A stretch of 64,000 nt of DNA from Notospermus geniculatus. Taxonomy: Eukaryota; Nemertea; Pilidiophora; Heteronemertea; Lineidae. The stretch covers positions 434,775-498,774 of the forward strand of contig NMRB01000109.1 in the NCBI GenBank assembly GCA_002633025.1. The letters are read 5' to 3'. The notes under the pieces were generated by a model. That model did no database searches. It worked only from the letters and a program-made list of their open reading frames with translations, and was not told the origin of the DNA. The translations under genes were made by a program, and so were the position numbers. Of the stretch, positions 25,578 through 37,705 are shown one piece after another (position 1 is the stretch's first letter; each line of letters starts with the position of its first letter).

Positions 25578-25867
25578 CCAACTGTACTGTTTTTTTGTGT
25601 CATTTGTAGTCAACATAGTAATCGTTGGTGGCAACACCATACAATTGTGTCCTCTGTTGTGATCACCTGCCATGTTGCAACAAGCCAGTATTGTCTCAGT
25701 TTATCAATTTGAATGGCATAGTTATGAGTGTGTACAATAGGATTTGCATAATATTTCCGTAAAAAGTTGATTATGTCCCAGATAGCTGGCCTTAGCTGTG
25801 AAGTATCCTGATTTCCATGTGGAAATTGCCGTATTTGTCATGATAGCTACACTATTCCATTACACTA

Positions 25868-25975
25868 TGCCGGAGTATTCATGGCAAGACAAGATGTATT
25901 CGTGTATGAATGTGTGCCCAGTATTCATGTATGAATGTCTAACCGTATTCATGTATGCGTGTCTACCCATGTCAT
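25868..25975. repeat. GTATTCATGTATGAATG tandem repeat (copy 2)
   Basis: Counterpart of 12604-12712, with about four units of roughly 25 bp. Confidence 0.7.
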
Positions 25976-28216
25976 GACAGCGATCTGCGTATGTCCATTG
26001 ATCATGCCAGGGGCTTGTCTTCCATGATTCCGATTTATTCAATAAAACTCATCAGTATGAAAACCCAATACAGGCTTCGAGTGATCTTAAATCCCTTTTA
26101 CACTTCAGTGACTTCTCTTCAGTGCACTCTTCTCCCGAGCGCACACCCTCCTATCAGCAGTCGTTCTGCAGGTTCCCGTTTCAGAACAACATCCATCACT
26201 ATCAGTCCCATACATATCTTTGATAGAGAGATGTAGGCCTACTTATAAATCTATGAAGATATTGATATCTGCACGTGTTTAACTGACATCCTTATCCGTT
26301 TTTCATCTTGATCGCTACATGGAGGCAATGCACCATGACTTATTAGAAACTACTAGCAAAGTACCCGTCGAATGACGTGGGCATGAAAATTTTTGTTGAA
26401 ACGCGGGTGTGGTCCATAAAGCCGTGTTTAACTGACATCCGTTATCTGTTATCCGTTTTTCGTCTTGATCGCTACATGGAGGCAATGCACCATGACTTAT
26501 TAGAAAAAACTACTACCACCGTACCTTAAAAGCATGACATGACGAAGAAATCCATGACGAAGTAGAAAATTACAGTGATTATCTTTATTCCTTAACATTC
26601 AATATCTACACATTATTAAGTTAATGGGATGTCAAAATTGTTTGATTTAAACTGACAATGTTTGTGTTGTAGTGTCGCCTGCAAGCAGCACATGTCATCG
26701 AGGTCAACCCTGCTCCCAAGAACCTAAATATTTTATGCTTGCGCACATCCCAATCTTGACTCTTTCACTTACAGGGTATCCCTTTTTGAATCCTATATTT
26801 CACATCCTCTGATAGGAACAGTCAGGAGAGGGTGTCCTTGACCACACCGATGATCATTCTGCATTCTGCAAAAATATCCATCATCTAAAGTGCAGTACAA
26901 TAGAATTGTTAATTAAAACCAGGGAGGGGTGGCAAATTGAGAAAATATTTGTCCCTTCCCTTTGAAGGTGAACAAGTGATTGCCATTCATGTACGTAAAC
27001 AAATGTATTAATAATCCTTTTTTGTAAGAAAATGACAGAAATTGACACAAATGCATATTCCCCATTTCATGGGTGTGAAAGTTTTAGTTCCAGCAGTGAT
27101 ATATAGATGGCAGTACCATCAATGTCCTCCATGTTCTCAATACTGGCAGTTGTCGTCTGATTTCAACGTCTGGTATTGTACATCAGGAGAGATCGTCATC
27201 ATCAAAGAGATCCTCAAAATCTGGAAAAAGATCATACAATTATAACCTGCAGTTTTTATTCACTGAGTGCTTTTTTCACATTTATACTGGACAGTCGCAA
27301 AGCCTGACACATCAAAGCTGCCCGGGCCCCCTCATATAAAACCTTCATTTGGGCATCCTCCCCAGGAGGGGTTTTACCTTGCCTCAAGAGGAGCGAATCA
27401 AAGCCATGGCTGCTGTGGGAAGACAATCACCAGATGCAATTTGTTTCAGGGATCTCTTTCCTTTCATTGGCACAGAGAATACTAAAATGAGAGAACTGTG
27501 GAAGTTTACCATTAAAGAAATCTGCATGGACTGACTTCTCATTTGCAGCTAGATCCATCAAGATAGCACTTGAACCTCCAGCCTGAAATAAAAAGGAAAT
27601 TGTAAGACTTAGTTTGCGAGAACGGTGAGCAACATCATGAACATAGGCAAGCTACATATACGATAAAGTTGATAGGCCTATGGAGTATGGTTGGGTAATC
27701 AAAAGCATTATGAAAGATTTTTGATGCCGCACTCAAATCACCCCCCCCCCCTCTGATGATTAGGCCTACGACAAAAAATGACATGATTGAGGGTAATTCT
27801 TCCTCATGGACATGGATGATGATTGATTAGCAAACCAAATGTTGACATGCCATGCATGCATGCTGCATGCAAAAAATGCATGTCAACATGAAATGAATGA
27901 ATGAACCAGTGGTGTCAGTGAACATGATGATGATGAATGATGATGCGTGGCTTCATCATCATGATCATGTTCATGGGCTTTTTGATGTTCAATAATTTGG
28001 GCTCCCACCTCTTCTATATCCATGTAGGGCCCTGCTCCTTCTGGGAACATTTCATCTATTACACGTTCTCGTTCAACAACCCCAATAACATTAGGTTTCA
28101 TTCTGAATTTTACGAGTATTTTAGTGTTTTAGTGAGTAGAATCCCATGAATCCAGCCAGAAATGAAATCTGAGAAGTAGGTCAAGGGTATTTTTCACTCT
28201 CGTACCCAGGCATTAT

Positions 28217-28614
28217 GATATGCAAATTAGATATTACGTCATAAATTTTTGGTTATCTCTACTTTTCATGATTTCTCATTCTGATATGCAAATTAGATAT
28301 TACGTCATAAATTTTTGGTTATCTCTACTTTTCATGATTTCTCATTCTGATATGCAAATTAGATGAATCCAGCAGTTCATTCTCAAACGTGCGAAAGTAG
28401 GCGATTCGTACTAAATTCATATACTTAATTTACTTGCATGGAATCTATATTGTTACTCAAAATATATTTTGCAGTAGCCTTTGACTTTTCATTTACTAAC
28501 TATGATGAAATTCATTCATCTGAATAGTTCTATGTTGTGTCTCGTCTGGTGCCACTGACCTACTCCAGATGGCGCTTGTCGACAAGGGGTTTCCCAGCGT
28601 GTTCTATTTTTAGA
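28217..28614 (+). promoter_or_regulatory. RPA3 upstream module with repeated octamer units
   Basis: Three octamers (ATGCAAAT) start units at 28217, 28283 and 28349, spaced exactly 66 bp. Each full unit also has TTACGTCA and ttttcatgatttctcattct. Copy 1 of the block has two octamers, so the unit number differs. Then come ggcgattcgtactaaatt and CCAGATGGCGCT at about 28566. A closely related module in the same relative orientation precedes NDUFS2. A promoter role is inferred from position and recurrence. Confidence 0.65.
28569..28613 (+). other. Possible upstream ORF of RPA3 (14 codons)
   Basis: An ATGGCG start runs 14 codons to TAG and ends 124 nt before the RPA3 start codon. The same frame is open in block copy 1 (15118-15160). 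If it is in the RPA3 leader it could lower translation. The transcription start is not known. Confidence 0.3.
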
Positions 28615-28737
28615 CGGATTTCCATTTGCGTTCACCCGACCTACCGGTGGATGTTCTGCGGAATTTCTCTATCGTCCAGCGCCGATTTCGGATTGCGAAA
28701 AAATTCGCTCCATAAAAAACCCGTTTTTCCCGTCAGG

Positions 28738-30339
28738 ATGGTTGATTCCTCATTGGCAATGCCTCGGGTGAATGGGGCAATGATGTCTTCATATCAGGGA
28801 CAGAACGTCGCTTTATTAGGAACAGCACACGATGTATGATTCCTTCTCAATTGAAGATACTATAAGATAGTGTCACACATCTGCACATGTCAGTTCAGTT
28901 TGCTAATTGTCGGATGATGAATCCATTTTCGGACAATGCAAATGTTTTTCACAATTTCATGTTTTTAAGGCTCCTTTTTCCTGAAGGGTGGCCAGATATG
29001 CTTCTTATATGAAATTTAAAAAAAAACATGAATGAGATTAGAATAGAAGGCTGAACAACACTAGCTACACACGGACACGCCTTATTTCTTATTTTGTCAG
29101 AGACAGAGCAGAGTTCATGATTAGGCCCTACCACACCGCCGGCGCCCGCCATAGCTTAGCATGCTTATGCTTAGCCGGCTTAGTCCTAGTCTCGCTTCAC
29201 CATCCTCTTGCTCTTGTTACACGCTCTTGTTACGCCTGTGTAACAAGAGCGAGAGGATGGTGAAGCGAGACTAGCTTTATAGGTAGCCCTAATTGCAGAC
29301 TTTAGCCTATTTTAAAGTCTGCAATTAGGCCTGCTAGGGGACCTACCTATAGGACCTACTTTATCATTGCCAGTAGCCTAAAGTTTAGGCTACTGGCAAT
29401 GATAAAGTAGGTCCTTACAGTACACACTTTACTGGTATTGCCTACCAGAAAAGTGTGTAAGGACCTACCGTATGCCCCCCCCCCCCCACTAAAACCACAA
29501 GAACCTGTGATAGGAGGCCTAGGCCATGTATGCAGGCTTCAGCCTTTAAAAAGTAAAGTGGGCCACTATTGCAGCCTTGTAGGCCCTATAGGCCTAGTAC
29601 CGGTAATTGTTTGAAAGTTTTCACATTTCATCACTGAAGACAGTTCTCTAGGCCTCTGTCTAGTGTGTAGCTGATTTGTCTGTTGGCCTAATAATAGTCT
29701 AGAGGTAGAATTGTATGAAGGGCTTGGATGACACTTCAATCTTAATTCTACTGTTCTTTCAATTTAATACATGTACTTTTGGGTTTTATTGCAGCCTGAC
29801 AACAATGGCATGTCGTTCATGTTGAGGACATGTGATGGACAGGAGGTTAAAGTCAAGCTTCAAGAACCAGTAAGTACAGATAAAGTTATATTACACATCA
29901 CATCAATCAGGCTGAGGCCTGGGTATTACAGCTCTGAAAGAACCTTTGTCATTGCCAGTTTGAAGTTCTACTCCCATCATCATGGTCATTACAATTCTGT
30001 GTCCAATTTTCAGCTTCAAGACTACATGCAAGGCATTGTGGAGGTGCACGGCCAAGTCCAAGGAACTTCTATCCTTGCTTCAAACTACATCAGTTTTGAT
30101 GAGGCACAAACAAATGACTTTGGTGAGTTGTTTCCTTTAGCTTGTGTGTAATGTGCACTTTTGCCCAATGGTATGCCAACCCCTCTCCCCTTTTCACTTA
30201 CAGGCTGACACAGGTTGTCTTTATGAGGTGCTGTCACAATTTCTATTACCGGTACTGTCCTCTCTTTTCAGATATGGCCAAGTATAACAAAGCAATTGAA
30301 TTAGCACAGAGGTTTACAGCCTGTTACAAGATGGCGTAG
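28738..30339 (+). CDS. RPA3: Replication protein A 14-kDa subunit
   Basis: Exons 28738-28833, 29795-29869, 30014-30122 and 30272-30339 have GT-AG borders and give 348 nt (115 aa; the human protein has 121). The product is a single small OB-fold. MPRVNGAMMSSYQGQNVALL matches the family N-terminus, then a strand with CDGQEVKVKL, then GIVEVHGQVQGTSILASNYI followed by the C-terminal helix KYNKAIELAQRF, which in RPA3 packs in the trimer core. RPA coats single-stranded DNA in replication, repair and checkpoint signalling in the nucleus. Exon 1 could be used from the first ATG (28738) or from the internal ATG seven codons later. Intron 1 holds a cluster of palindromes. Exons 3-4 recur at 33284-33603. 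Confidence 0.88.
29186..29466. repeat. Cluster of four palindromes in RPA3 intron 1
   Basis: Four foldbacks lie end to end: 29186-29274 (37-bp arms, one mismatch), 29288-29329, 29352-29414 (31-bp perfect arms, 1-base centre) and 29409-29466. The last two share the bases aggtcc. A poly-C run follows at about 29475-29487. Confidence 0.9.
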
Positions 30340-33270
30340 CTGAGGAAGAAAGATTGGATTCAACTCGTGCCTGTGGTTGTGTTTAGTGCAGGGAATGTCA
30401 ACCTTTATTCTGATTAGGTTGTAATCATAAAGGAAGATTCCGTGTGGTTGTATCTGTAAACTTTTCATAAGGTGCTGATGTGTGCGATGGCAAGATTGGT
30501 ACCGGTAATTCATGAATTGTATACATTTTGTATAAAACATAAAGAAAAATTTATCAGATTTTTCTCATGTTCCTCTTCTTTCATTCAAATATTCTGTCTG
30601 TTGATTTGCATGGTTGTGTGTGAGCAAGGATTGTTTTGCAGGTGGCTGTTTTAACCCATGTTGCTGTTGCCAAGAACTTGGGCTTTACAAAAAACTTTCT
30701 ATTCTCTTGTCGTATCAATGGTCAGCATTCAGCTTGTTGGCAAAACTGATTACATGTAATTTCCTTCATAAAAATAGCTCGTTGCTAGTGCTGCGGGGTG
30801 CAAGAACTTGGGTTGCATCTCATTGATTTTGTCAAAAGGGAATTGGTCATCATTGCGCAGGGATCTGACCCTCTCATCTTGTTGGCTCTTGTTACATCCG
30901 GTGCCACCTTCAGACTCCTCTGAGTAGGCTTTGCATCTCCAGTTCTCTGGTGTCCATGCCAAATTACATGGCTGGATGATTTGAGAGAGGAGCAGACTGC
31001 AATGTTTCCATTCTTCAGAAGCAAGATGTGGGTGCGACTGCCTCATTTTGTAGGTGGAATGCGACTAAGAAGAGACACAGGGTGAAAGAATGAGGGGGTT
31101 GCCACTTCTCCACGGAAAGATGTCGCTGCGACCAAATCAGGCCTTTTCATTGTCTTCAGGACGTCATCTCCGTGGCAATGTGAGGTGCGAGCATGAAGCC
31201 ACAACGTCACAGACGTTGACGTTCTGTACGACGTCACAGTGGAAAAGTGGATACGGTCACAGCGCCATCAAATGGTAGAAAAAATTAGGCTACCTCCCCA
31301 TTCTTGTGTTTTGGTGGATTGACGCAAGTGAAGTACCAGATAGTAATGTTATCAGATTAGAATTTTATTATACAAACACACAGGAAACCGTGGCAATTTA
31401 ACATGTTTAATTAACATCAATATTCCATAACCCCAACTCCATTATAAACATCAGAACATCACCTGTAACCTCATTGGAATCATTAATGAAAAGATATCCT
31501 CAGCCCCCTAAGACTGCAACTGATCACCAAAAGTAACACACGAAAATAAGGAAAACACACAGAATAATACATGAAATTAGGTCTTGTGGTGTAGGCCTAG
31601 TTAGCTACATGTACTAAAACAAACTTAGGGGAAAACTCCGCATACTTTTGCAATTGCTCATCTAGATGCCAATTTTGGAAATGTGAAAATTATGATACAG
31701 TGAGAGAAGGAGACAGAATTTAAAAAGAGATCCGGAAAGTTCTGTTTCCAACAACTGAAATTATTTCTGAATACTCTCTCGCAAATGAATTACATACCGT
31801 ATGCAGTAATTTACACTCAAACAATCTAGTGACATCACCCTAGTTCCACATGCAGTAAGTTAGACTTGTACAATTAATTTTTCTCAAGATGTACAACACA
31901 GGATTGAATGCTCTTAAGTCTGTGTAGAGGACGGTTGTGCTAATATTATTTTCAAATATTCTGCTACTTCATTGCATCGGCACATTCACTCAGTACCAGT
32001 AATTTGGGCTTTGGTTTGCATAAAATTATAATTGTACAACTACACAATATCTGAAATATATGAAAACTATAAAAAATCTGATTACCATTTCAATAGGCAG
32101 CAGTATTGCAAGACTAACCGTATAAAAATATGAGATTTAGGTACATATAACCAAGAATATATTCTTGATATAACTTATGCAGTGGTTATACACATAGCTG
32201 TTTAATGACTTTGATAGCATTATGATGGTGGTACCATAGATAATATACACACACGAGCCATGAAATTTGCAAGTTAAAGCCTTGTATCTGTAGATATACG
32301 AATTGGATATCTACTCAGCAGGTTACAACTCAAAGGGGAAATGTTGGCTGTAGCGAAATGGATGTCATTCTAACCAAAGCAAACCATAACACAGAACTTT
32401 TGAAGAAATTTTAGAACAGAACTGTCTCCTTGATTTAGAACACTTACATTTCAAGTTGCACTGTTGAATAACTAATGATTGTATCCAACAAAACAATCGT
32501 ACCTACTTTCTATCAAAACCGTTTAACAAACAAAAATAACATGTCTACACCTTGTGGCACTGCCACAGAGGAACAAATTTCAAGTTGGTCAACTTCAGAA
32601 CATCTACGCCAAAAATCCATGGCTACATCAGATCAAATATTTTGTCATACCAATCATTCTGCTTATAAAATCAAGTAAAACACCAAATTGTTCAGGACAC
32701 ATATCAGAAACTTCTTCATAACATGCATAAGTTCAGAGTGCCTATTCCATTGTATTCCAAGTGGGTGCTATGTCACAAAACAAACCGTTTGAAACTTGTG
32801 ACCAACATGAGATTTGTTCATCACCAGCTAACATTAAACAACAATACATTTTAAACACAAATCAATAGTTCATCAGACAACTACAACTACGAATAATACT
32901 AATTTTCTACATGTTAACCATCCATAAATATTTTATTTTACTATACATGTACATAAACATATGTGCATGACTTTATCTAACCTAAAAGGCAGCAGCAATT
33001 GAAATTGAAAAATAAGTGATTTGCACTCTTAAAGATAACACCGATCTCGGTTCAACATGTTAAATCAAATTTGGCTACTTTGCAAGTTGTGTTTCGCTGT
33101 TTGTTGACAACCATGATGATGATATAGCCCAGGGGGTCAATCATGTGCCCCATGATCAGTTGATCAGTTTATTTGATAATTCAGTTCCCGAAAGAGTGAA
33201 AAGTGGCAAAGAATTAGAAGAAACTTGAAAGCATCATTGGATGGCAGGTTGAGAGCAAACACAACTGTTG
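30002..33270. repeat. 3.2-kb duplicated segment, first copy
   Basis: Contains RPA3 exons 3-4 and about 2.9 kb downstream, and is nearly identical to 33272-36367. The first copy stops at an N (33271) and the second starts right after it at the upstream edge. The second copy then continues into unique sequence. The pattern fits a failed overlap of two alleles better than a biological tandem. It is AT-rich beyond 31300 with no gene seen. A 100-200 bp piece around 31100-31290 is missing from the second copy. Confidence 0.9.
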
Positions 33271-33271
33271 N

Positions 33272-36200
33272 TCCAATTTTCAGCTTCAAGACTACATGCA
33301 AGGCATTGTGGAGGTGCACGGCCAAGTCCAAGGAACTTCTATCCTTGCTTCAAACTACATCAGCTTTGATGAGGCACAAACAAATGACTTTGGTGAGTTG
33401 TTTCCTTTAGCTTGTGTGTAATGTGCACATTTGCCCAATGGTATGCCAACCCCTCTCCCCTTTTCACTTTCAGGCTGACACAGGTTGTCTTTATGAGGTG
33501 CTGTCACAATTTCTATTACTGTCCTCTCTTTTCAGATATGGCCAAGTATAACAAAGCAATTGAATTAGCACAGAGGTTTACAGCCTGTTACAAGATGGCG
33601 TAGCTGAGGAAGAAAGATTGGATTCAACTCGTGCCTGTGGTCGTGTTTAGTGCAGGGAATGTCAACCTTTATTCTGATTAGGTTGTAATCATAAAGGAAG
33701 ATTCCGTGTGGTTGTATCTGTAAACTTTTCTTAAGGTGCTGATGTGTGCGATGGCAAGATTGGTACCGGTAATTCATGAATTGTATACATTTTGTATAAA
33801 ACATAAAGGAAAATTTTTCAGATTTTTCTCATGTTCCTCTTCTTTCATTCAAATATTCGGTCTGTTGATTTGCATGGTTGTGTGTGAGCAAGGATTGTTT
33901 TGCAGGTGGCTGTTTTAACCCATGTTGCTGTTGCCAAGAACTTGGGCTTTACAAAAAACTTTCTATTCTCTGTCGTATCAATGGTCAGCATTCAGCTTGT
34001 TGGCAAAACTGATTACATGTAATTTCCTTCATAAAAATAGCTCGTTGCTAGTGCTGCAGGGTGCAAGAACTTGGGTTGCATCTCATTGATTTTGTCAAAA
34101 GGGAATTGGTCATCATTGCGCATGTACATGGATGTGACCCTCTCATCTTGTTGGCTCTTGTTACATCCAGTGCCACCTTCAGACTCCTCTGAGTAGGCTT
34201 TGCATCTCCAGTTCTCTGGTGTCCATGCCAAATTACATGGCGGGATGATTTGAGAGAGGAGCAGACTGCAATGTTTCCATTCTCCAGAAATACTTGGCGG
34301 TGTACAAGCTTGAACCTCTCTACCAAAGAAGCAAGATGTGAGTGCGACTGCCTCATTTTGTAGGTGGAATGCGACTAAGAAGAGACACAGGGTGAAAGAA
34401 TTCTTGTGTTTTGGTGGATTGACACAAGTGAAGTACCAGACACTAATGTTATATCAGATTAGAATTTTATTATACAAACACACAGGAAACCGTGGCAATT
34501 TAACATGTTTAATTAACATCAATATTCCATAACCCCAACTCCATTATAAACATCAGAACATCACCTGTAACCTCATTGGAATCATTAATGAAAAGATATC
34601 CTCAGCCCCCCTAAGACTGCAACTGATCACCAAAGGTAACACACGAAAATAAGGAAAACACGGAATAATACATGAAATTAGGTCTTGTGGTGTAGGCCTA
34701 GTTAGCTACATGTACTAAAACAAACTTAGGGGAAAACTCGGCATACTTTTTTGCAATTGCTCATCTAGATGCCAATTTTGGAAATGTGAAAATTATGATA
34801 CAGTGAGAGAAGGAGACAGAATTTAAAAAGAGATCCGGAAAGTTCTGTTTCCAACAACTGAAATTATTTCTGAATACTCTCTCGCAAATGAATTACATAT
34901 GCAGTAATTTACACTCAAACGATCTAGTGACATCACCCTAGTTCCACATGCAGTAAGTTAGACTTGTACAAAATTAATTTTTCTCAAGATGTACAACACA
35001 GGATTGAATGCTCTTAAGTCTGTGTAGAGGACGGTTGTGCTAATATTATTTTCAAATATTCTGCTACTTCATTGCATCGGCACATTCATTCAGTACCAGT
35101 AATTTGGGCTTTGGTTTGCATAAAATTATAATTGTACAATTACACAATATCTGAAATATATGAAAACTATAAAAAATCTGATTACCATTTCAATAGGCAG
35201 CAGTATTGCAAGACTAACCGTATAAAAATATGATTTAGGTACATATAACCAAGAATATATTCTTGATATAACTTATGCAGTGGTTATACACATAGCTGTT
35301 TAATGACTTTGATAGCATTATGATGGTGGTACCATAGATAATATACACACACGAGCCATGAAATTTGCAAGTTAAAGCCTTGTATCTGTAGATATACGAA
35401 TTGGATATCTACTCAGCAGGTTACAACTCAAAGGGGAAATGTTGGCTGTAGCGAAATGGATGTCATTCTAACCAAAGCAAACCATAACACAGAACTTTTG
35501 AAGAAATTTTAGAACAGAACTGTCTCCTTGATTTAGAACACTTACATTTCAAGTTGCACTGTTGAATAACTAATGATTGTATCCAACAAAACAATCGTAC
35601 CTACTTTCTATCAAAACCGTTTAACAAACAAAAATAACATGTCTACACCTTGTGGCACTGCCACAGAGGAACAAATTTCAAGTTGGTCAACTTCAGAACA
35701 TCTACGCCAAAAATCCATGGCTACATCAGATCAAATATTTTGTCATACCAATCATTCTGCTTATAAAATCAAGTAAAACACCAAATTGTTCAGGACACAT
35801 ATCAGAAACTTCTTCATAACATGCATAAGTTCAGAGTGCCTATTCCATTGTATTCCAAGTGGGTGCTATGTCACAAAACAAACCGTTTGAAACTTGTGAC
35901 CAACATGAGATTTGTTCATCACCAGCTAACATTAAACAACAATACATTTTAAACACAAATCAATAGTTCATCAGACAACTACAACTACGAATAATACTAA
36001 TTTTCTACATGTTAACCATCCATAAATATTTTATTTTACTATACATGTACATAAACATATGTGCATGACTTTATCTAACCTAAAAGGCAGCAGCAATTGA
36101 AATTGAAAAATAAGTGATTTGCACTCTTAAAGATAACACCGATCTCGGTTCAACATGTTAAATCAAATTTGGCTACTTTGCAAGTTGTGTTTCGCTGTTT

Positions 36201-36367
36201 GTTGACAACCATGATGATGATATAGCCCAGGGGGTCAATCATGTGCCCCATGATCAGTTGATCAGTTTATTTGATAATTCAGTTCCCGAAAGAGTGAAAA
36301 GTGGCAAAGAATTAGAAGAAACTTGAAAGCATCATTGGATGGCAGGTTGAGAGCAAACACAACTGTT
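33272..36367. repeat. 3.1-kb duplicated segment, second copy
   Basis: Replay of 30002-33270 after the single N at 33271, with scattered substitutions and small indels. It lacks the stretch around 31100-31290 and carries about 50 bp not in the first copy near 34290-34330. Apart from the RPA3 exons no coding region is seen. Confidence 0.9.
33284..33603 (+). pseudogene. Repeated RPA3 exons 3 and 4
   Basis: 33284-33392 and 33536-33603 encode the same residues as RPA3 exons 3-4, with intact splice sites and stop codon. No copy of exons 1-2 precedes them. They are most likely the other allele of the same gene placed in series by the assembly, not a separate gene. Confidence 0.8.
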
Positions 36368-37314
36368 GAGAAGCTTGTATACAATGTAGTTCTTCAGAAT
36401 AAACTTGAGCAAAGTCACCAAAAAATACACAAACGTAATTACATTGCACGACTTACAGTTACACAGATACATTTGATATAAAAAATAACACCATTTCCTG
36501 GCTTTTAACTGTTGGAAGACAAGGAATACCAAAATCATTGCCAGTTACAGTGTGTCCAAAAAATATGTCATCGAACAAAAGAACATTTTTTCAGCATCAG
36601 GCATCTGTACTCTGGAAGACTTCCTATTTGAATAACATACTGGTAACATGTGTATAGAATTTCAAAATATATCAACTTCACATATCAAACTTAGAACTGT
36701 TTATTTACACGCAAATTCCTAAATTCTAAATGGGGAACTAACTGCCCTGAGGCAAACGAGTTACAAAAATATCTCCTAGAGTACAACTGTCGTTCTCGTA
36801 CCAACGACAACATGAGTGGAAGAACTATGACTCTCAAAGAACGTCTGACATCGCCAGCTCAAAAATTATATCAGGTCCAGTAAGTAACTACAACAACACT
36901 TGTCTGTGACAGACGTCTATCAACAGATTCCTGCCGTAACCAAACTCAACGCCAGCAGGTTCCTGGCTATTAACCTTGACATAAAAATATATTCATTTCA
37001 GCACATAATAATACATGTTTGTAAAGTTTTCATGAGCAATACATGTACATAGAGGCTTTTTATAAAATAGTTTATCTTTCGCAGGATCTGTGCTATAAAA
37101 TAGAGATTTATAATCCAACAACTACATCAGCAGTTAGTTTTCACCACAATATCAATATCATATTCAGTAGAAACTGAGTCGCTGCCACAATCCATTGTCT
37201 GTTGTGTTCCTTGGGTACAAATCTTATCCAACTTCTTGAGCCATCATTCAAACTGGAGTAGTTTTGAGGTGTCACTAGTCAGTCTTTAGTTCTGTGTCAA
37301 TGAGCTGTCCCTCA

Positions 37315-37471
37315 GGGCCCGGTTGCACGAAACTCACGACAGCGCTATCTTGGTGTTAGCGCTATCTTGATGTTAAATGACGTAAAAGAACAATGGATTT
37401 TTACGTCACCTAACATGAAGATAGCGCTAACACCAAGATAGCGCTGTCGTGGGTTTCGTGCAACCGGGCCC
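37315..37471. mobile_element. MITE with GGGCCCGGTTGCAC ends
   Basis: Almost the entire element folds back on itself. The ends are gggcccggttgcacgaaact and the complement, with gcgctatcttggtgttagcg inside each arm. It is the same family as 8095-8248 and is better preserved there. Confidence 0.9.
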
Positions 37472-37581
37472 TGGTCTACAACCATTCAAACCCAACCAAC
37501 ATTACAGTCACCTTCCTTGAATTCAGGAACACCTTTTTATAATGTCTTACCGGTACTTTCAAAGAACATCTACAAACTGGA

Positions 37582-37705
37582 CCGACCGCACAGAAAGTCT
37601 GATAGTGCTACCGGCGCCTATCGGCAGTTAGTTATAACGTATTTTCCCATTACCTAAACCATCAATACGCACCGCAAGCACTATTGGACTTTCTGTGCGG
37701 TCGGC
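37582..37705. mobile_element. MITE with CCGACCGCACAGAAAGTC ends
   Basis: The inverted ends ccgaccgcacagaaagtc and gactttctgtgcggtcgg match perfectly. The interior has a second pair (atagtgct and agcactat). It is about 124 bp and non-coding. Confidence 0.85.

Larger units (their letters stand above)
16062..28614. repeat. Large duplicated block, copy 2
   Basis: Colinear with 2932-15162. Copy-2-only insertions are the TTAA-flanked element (18009-18279), a nested foldback (21883-22477), a 137-bp MITE (24198-24334) and a GCCCGG-ended MITE (25430-25577). It contains a run of five N at 23966-23970. The right border lies immediately after a short ATG-to-TAG frame upstream of RPA3. Confidence 0.9.

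Noticed and set aside
33284-33603. A second RPA3 gene
   Set aside because: Only exons 3-4 are present, and the repeat starts exactly after an N, as at other joins in the window.
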